DNA of 64,000 bases from Brevibacillus porteri. GTDB taxonomy: Bacteria > Bacillota > Bacilli > Brevibacillales > Brevibacillaceae. The notes under the pieces were generated by a model that saw only the letters and a program-made list of their open reading frames with translations, was not told where the DNA came from and ran no database searches. The DNA lies in the NCBI RefSeq assembly GCF_003013475.1, contig NZ_PXZO01000002.1, positions 334,339 through 398,338 of the forward strand. Reading direction: 5' to 3'. A program made the translations under genes and the position numbers. Below are positions 61,886 to 64,000 of this stretch, one piece after another (the stretch's first letter is position 1; each line of letters begins with the position of its first letter).

Positions 61886-62509
61886 ATGTCAAAATTATCG
61901 AGTAGACAACAAGCCATCATCGAGTTCATACGAAAGGAAGTTCGTGATAAAGGATATCCGCCATCTGTACGTGAAATTGGGGAGGCAGTTGGACTAGCTT
62001 CCAGTTCAACTGTACATGGGCATTTGGCACGCTTAGAGAAAAAAGGCCTCATTCGTCGAGATCCTACCAAACCTCGTGCCATCGAATTGCTATCAGATGA
62101 AGATCGTTTTCAAGACAATTTCGAAGACTCTGTCGTCCGTGTGCCAGTAATCGGAAAAGTAACCGCTGGACAACCGATTACTGCCATTGAGGATGTAGAA
62201 GAGTACTTCCCGCTTCCAGACAATATCGTGACTTCTGACAAGGTCTATATGCTGCGCGTCTCCGGGAACAGTATGATTGATGCCGGAATTCTCGACGGAG
62301 ACTACGTCATTGTTCGCCAACAGCACGTAGCCAACAATGGTGACATCGTCGTAGCCATGACAGAAGAAGACGAAGCGACCGTTAAAAGATTTTTCAAAGA
62401 AAAGAATCACTTCCGTCTCCAACCGGAAAATGCCACGATGGAACCGATCATCCTGGAGCATGTCACTATTCTCGGTAAAGTCATCGGTGTTTATCGACTC
62501 ATTCACTAG
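61886..62509 (+). CDS. lexA: LexA SOS repressor
   Basis: 207 residues. The winged-helix DNA-binding domain ([31 protein letters not shown]) is followed by the self-cleavage site TAGQP. The catalytic serine is in GNSMIDAGI and the lysine in [15 protein letters not shown] precedes the ATG. RecA-stimulated cleavage would derepress lexA, yneA and other SOS genes. Confidence 0.97.
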   Translation: MSKLSSRQQAIIEFIRKEVRDKGYPPSVREIGEAVGLASSSTVHGHLARLEKKGLIRRDPTKPRAIELLSDEDRFQDNFEDSVVRVPVIGKVTAGQPITAIEDVEEYFPLPDNIVTSDKVYMLRVSGNSMIDAGILDGDYVIVRQQHVANNGDIVVAMTEEDEATVKRFFKEKNHFRLQPENATMEPIILEHVTILGKVIGVYRLIH

Positions 62510-62516
62510 TTCCCAC

Positions 62517-62547
62517 GTAAAAAAGGACAGCCGAGGCTGTCCTTTTT
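62517..62547. terminator. Terminator after lexA
   Basis: AAAAAAGGACAGCC and GGCTGTCCTTTTT pair around a 3-base loop. It can serve both lexA and the converging DUF456 gene. Confidence 0.9.
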
Positions 62548-62559
62548 GTTTTCTGTCTA

Positions 62560-63045
62560 TTATCTGGCGATAAAAAACCAGATGATCATCGTAACTTGCA
62601 AGATGACTTTTACGACTGCACTACCCAAAAATCCGATCAGTGAGCCTATGCCCGCTTTCACTGCTCTCTCCATCGACTGCTTCTGTACCATCAACTCTAC
62701 GAGAACGACGAATACGAACGGCAAGATCAGCATACCAAACGGTGGGAAAACGAAAATCCCGAGGATAATACCGATCGCAGCAGCGATGGACGACCATTTG
62801 GACCCTCCGTACCTTTTTACGAAGTACATATTTGTCAGCAAGTCAGCACCGTAAAGCAGAATGCTTAGAACGACCATTCCCCACCAAAAGGATGCCGGCA
62901 ATCCCGCTCCCGGATCTGCAATGAAAAAGTGATAGAGCAAAAAGCCCGCCCACAGTAATATCGTATCAGGTAAAACAGGTAAGAAAATTCCTGCGATGCT
63001 TAGCAAGAACAATAACACAACCACTACCCACAAAAATATTTCCAT
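62560..63045 (-). CDS. DUF456 integral membrane protein
   Basis: 161 residues with about four hydrophobic segments (residues 3-40, 50-70, 85-115, 130-158). Conserved features are GIFLPVLPDTILLWAGFLLY, GADLLTNMYFVKRYGGSKWS and GIFVFPPFGMLILPFVFVVLVE. Function is unknown. Confidence 0.85.
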   Translation of the reverse strand: MEIFLWVVVVLLFLLSIAGIFLPVLPDTILLWAGFLLYHFFIADPGAGLPASFWWGMVVLSILLYGADLLTNMYFVKRYGGSKWSSIAAAIGIILGIFVFPPFGMLILPFVFVVLVELMVQKQSMERAVKAGIGSLIGFLGSAVVKVILQVTMIIWFFIAR

Positions 63046-63153
63046 CTACTACACTCCCTTCATTTAGGTATACGAGTGATTATCGATTTCGTTGCGTACT
63101 TATTCACTTTTGTCTAAACTATTTTAAAAGAAAGCAGACATGGAGGTAGTCTC

Positions 63154-63729
63154 ATGAGAAATTGGCATGATCTCTCCTACTTGGGCAGAGGGACGATTCG
63201 CCAAAAAGCAGCGTGGGAAGCGATTCAACAGACGAACATCATGGAAGTACTATCCGATTACCACCCAGTGCTTGCCGGAACCATCCCATTGGACATTGAT
63301 GTTGTGCAAAGCGATCTGGATATTATTTGCGAGAGTCATGATCTGGAGCAGTTTGAGCAGGCTGTTCGTACAGCATTTGGCTGCTTGCCCGGATTTGAAG
63401 TGACACACTTAGATGTAAGTAGTACTCCCACGTGCGTTATCTCGTTTTTCACAGCTGGCTTTTGGTTTGAATTGTTTGCTCAACCGGTAGTTGTCGAAAT
63501 GCAAAGCGCCTATCGTCATATGGACATCGAAGCACGATTGTTAGACATAGGAGGCTTGGATGCGTATAAACATATCAGGACTCTGAAGCAAAGCGACATC
63601 AAGACAGAGCCTGCATTTGCTCGATACTTTCATATCCCGGGTGATGATCCATACGAGGCTTTGTTGCAATTGGAGCCGTTAACAGACCAGGAATTACGAC
63701 AAAGAGTTCAACTGCTGCGAAAGGATTAA
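63154..63729 (+). CDS. DUF4269 protein (nucleotidyltransferase-like fold)
   Basis: 191 residues. The motif VLAGTIPLDIDVVQSDLDIIC resembles the acidic metal-binding pattern of nucleotidyltransferases, and FFTAGFWFELFAQPVVVEMQ and AYRHMDIEARLL are typical of DUF4269. Its biological role is unknown. It is monocistronic and lies next to an insertion sequence. Confidence 0.82.
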   Translation: MRNWHDLSYLGRGTIRQKAAWEAIQQTNIMEVLSDYHPVLAGTIPLDIDVVQSDLDIICESHDLEQFEQAVRTAFGCLPGFEVTHLDVSSTPTCVISFFTAGFWFELFAQPVVVEMQSAYRHMDIEARLLDIGGLDAYKHIRTLKQSDIKTEPAFARYFHIPGDDPYEALLQLEPLTDQELRQRVQLLRKD

Positions 63730-63845
63730 TCTTCGAGCAAAGAGCCAATCTCTACTGCTTGAATGTAGGCTTTTCATTTAATGTCTCGGTAAAGTATCGG
63801 TCCAGCTTATTAAACTTCAGGAAATAAAAATCCCGTATTCAATAA

Positions 63846-64000
63846 TGGTCAAGACCCCGTTTAGCGGACATTGAAAAAAGCCCTAGGCAGCAAGTTGGCG
63901 TCGGTACTAAACCGGCGTCAGCTTGTTTAGTTTTCTCTGTGGACGAGCATGGTTGTAAAAGGGAATGAACTCCTCAATTCGCCTTTGTGCCTCGTCTAAA
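63846..64000 (-). mobile_element. IS3-family insertion sequence, one end (continues beyond the right edge)
   Basis: The end TGGTCAAGACCCCGTTTAGC at 63846-63865 fits an IS3-type terminal repeat, and a transposase OrfB C-terminus reads inward on the minus strand. The other end and any target duplication lie outside the window. Confidence 0.7.
63883..64000 (-). pseudogene. IS3-family transposase OrfB, C-terminal part with an in-frame amber codon
   Basis: The minus frame reads LDEAQRRIEEFIPFYNHARP, then QRKLNKLTPV, a TAG at 63907-63909, and YRRQLAA with a final TAG at 63883. Functional relatives commonly have Glu at that place (PVEYRRQLAA), so a single base change probably created the stop. The loss is only eight residues, so activity is not excluded. 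Confidence 0.65.

Overview
The window reads as a chromosome segment of a spore-forming Bacillota of the Paenibacillaceae, most likely Brevibacillus (inference). The basis is a Bacillus-type lexA/yneA pair, a parE-parC operon, HelD, Spo0E-like and SleB-like sporulation proteins, many TTG/GTG starts behind strong GGAGG sites, and a modular megasynthase of the kind common in Brevibacillus. No rRNA, tRNA, CRISPR array or phage region was seen.
Region 1 (1-15151, minus strand) is one uninterrupted reading frame of more than 5,050 codons that continues beyond the left edge. It encodes a PKS/NRPS hybrid: acyl-AMP ligase, ACP, ketosynthase, (no acyltransferase), ACP, PLP aminotransferase, C, eroded A remnant, PCP, C, A (ornithine-like code), PCP, C, A (unassigned code), PCP, E. 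The front half has the logic of mycosubtilin/iturin MycA/ItuA, in which a fatty acid is activated, extended once with malonate and aminated to a beta-amino fatty acid. The following module has lost most of its adenylation domain. The predicted product is a beta-amino-fatty-acyl lipopeptide that starts with (unknown or skipped residue)-Orn-D-X.
Region 2 (15.9-24.0 kb) is mostly housekeeping: a metallophosphoesterase, a nitroreductase with a palindromic operator candidate, topoisomerase IV (parE, parC and a small third gene), a short promoter-to-terminator unit upstream of parE, a stress-protein-like gene, DUF1292 and a small ORF.
Region 3 (24.0-29.8 kb) is a tightly packed operon of an ECF sigma factor, a membrane anti-sigma-like protein with a beta-propeller-like exterior, a large exported membrane protein, an ABC ATPase and an ABC-2 permease. 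It is preceded by an ECF-type promoter that suggests autoregulation.
Region 4 (29.8-48.5 kb) is mixed: a Cys/Met PLP enzyme, a lipoprotein cyclophilin, a SleB-like hydrolase, an SDR, YfhH, DUF441, HesB-like, DUF2515, a possible six-hairpin glycosidase, a TIM-barrel isomerase, DUF1444, DUF3900, a Ser/Thr kinase, a DEAD-box helicase, an NAGPA-domain protein, DUF6886, an ABC-F protein, a HEPN-domain protein, an HTH-less DUF5937-like protein, a Spo0E-like protein, and several genes of 37-53 codons.
Region 5 (48.5-63.7 kb) holds the pyruvate dehydrogenase operon (pdhA-pdhB-pdhC-lpd), an esterase, an oligopeptide-binding lipoprotein, threonine aldolase, a cysteine-free HesB-like protein, HelD, CrcB, DUF896, the divergent yneA/lexA pair with five SOS boxes, DUF456 and DUF4269. 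The right edge (63846-64000) is the terminal part of an IS3-family element whose transposase carries an in-frame amber codon.
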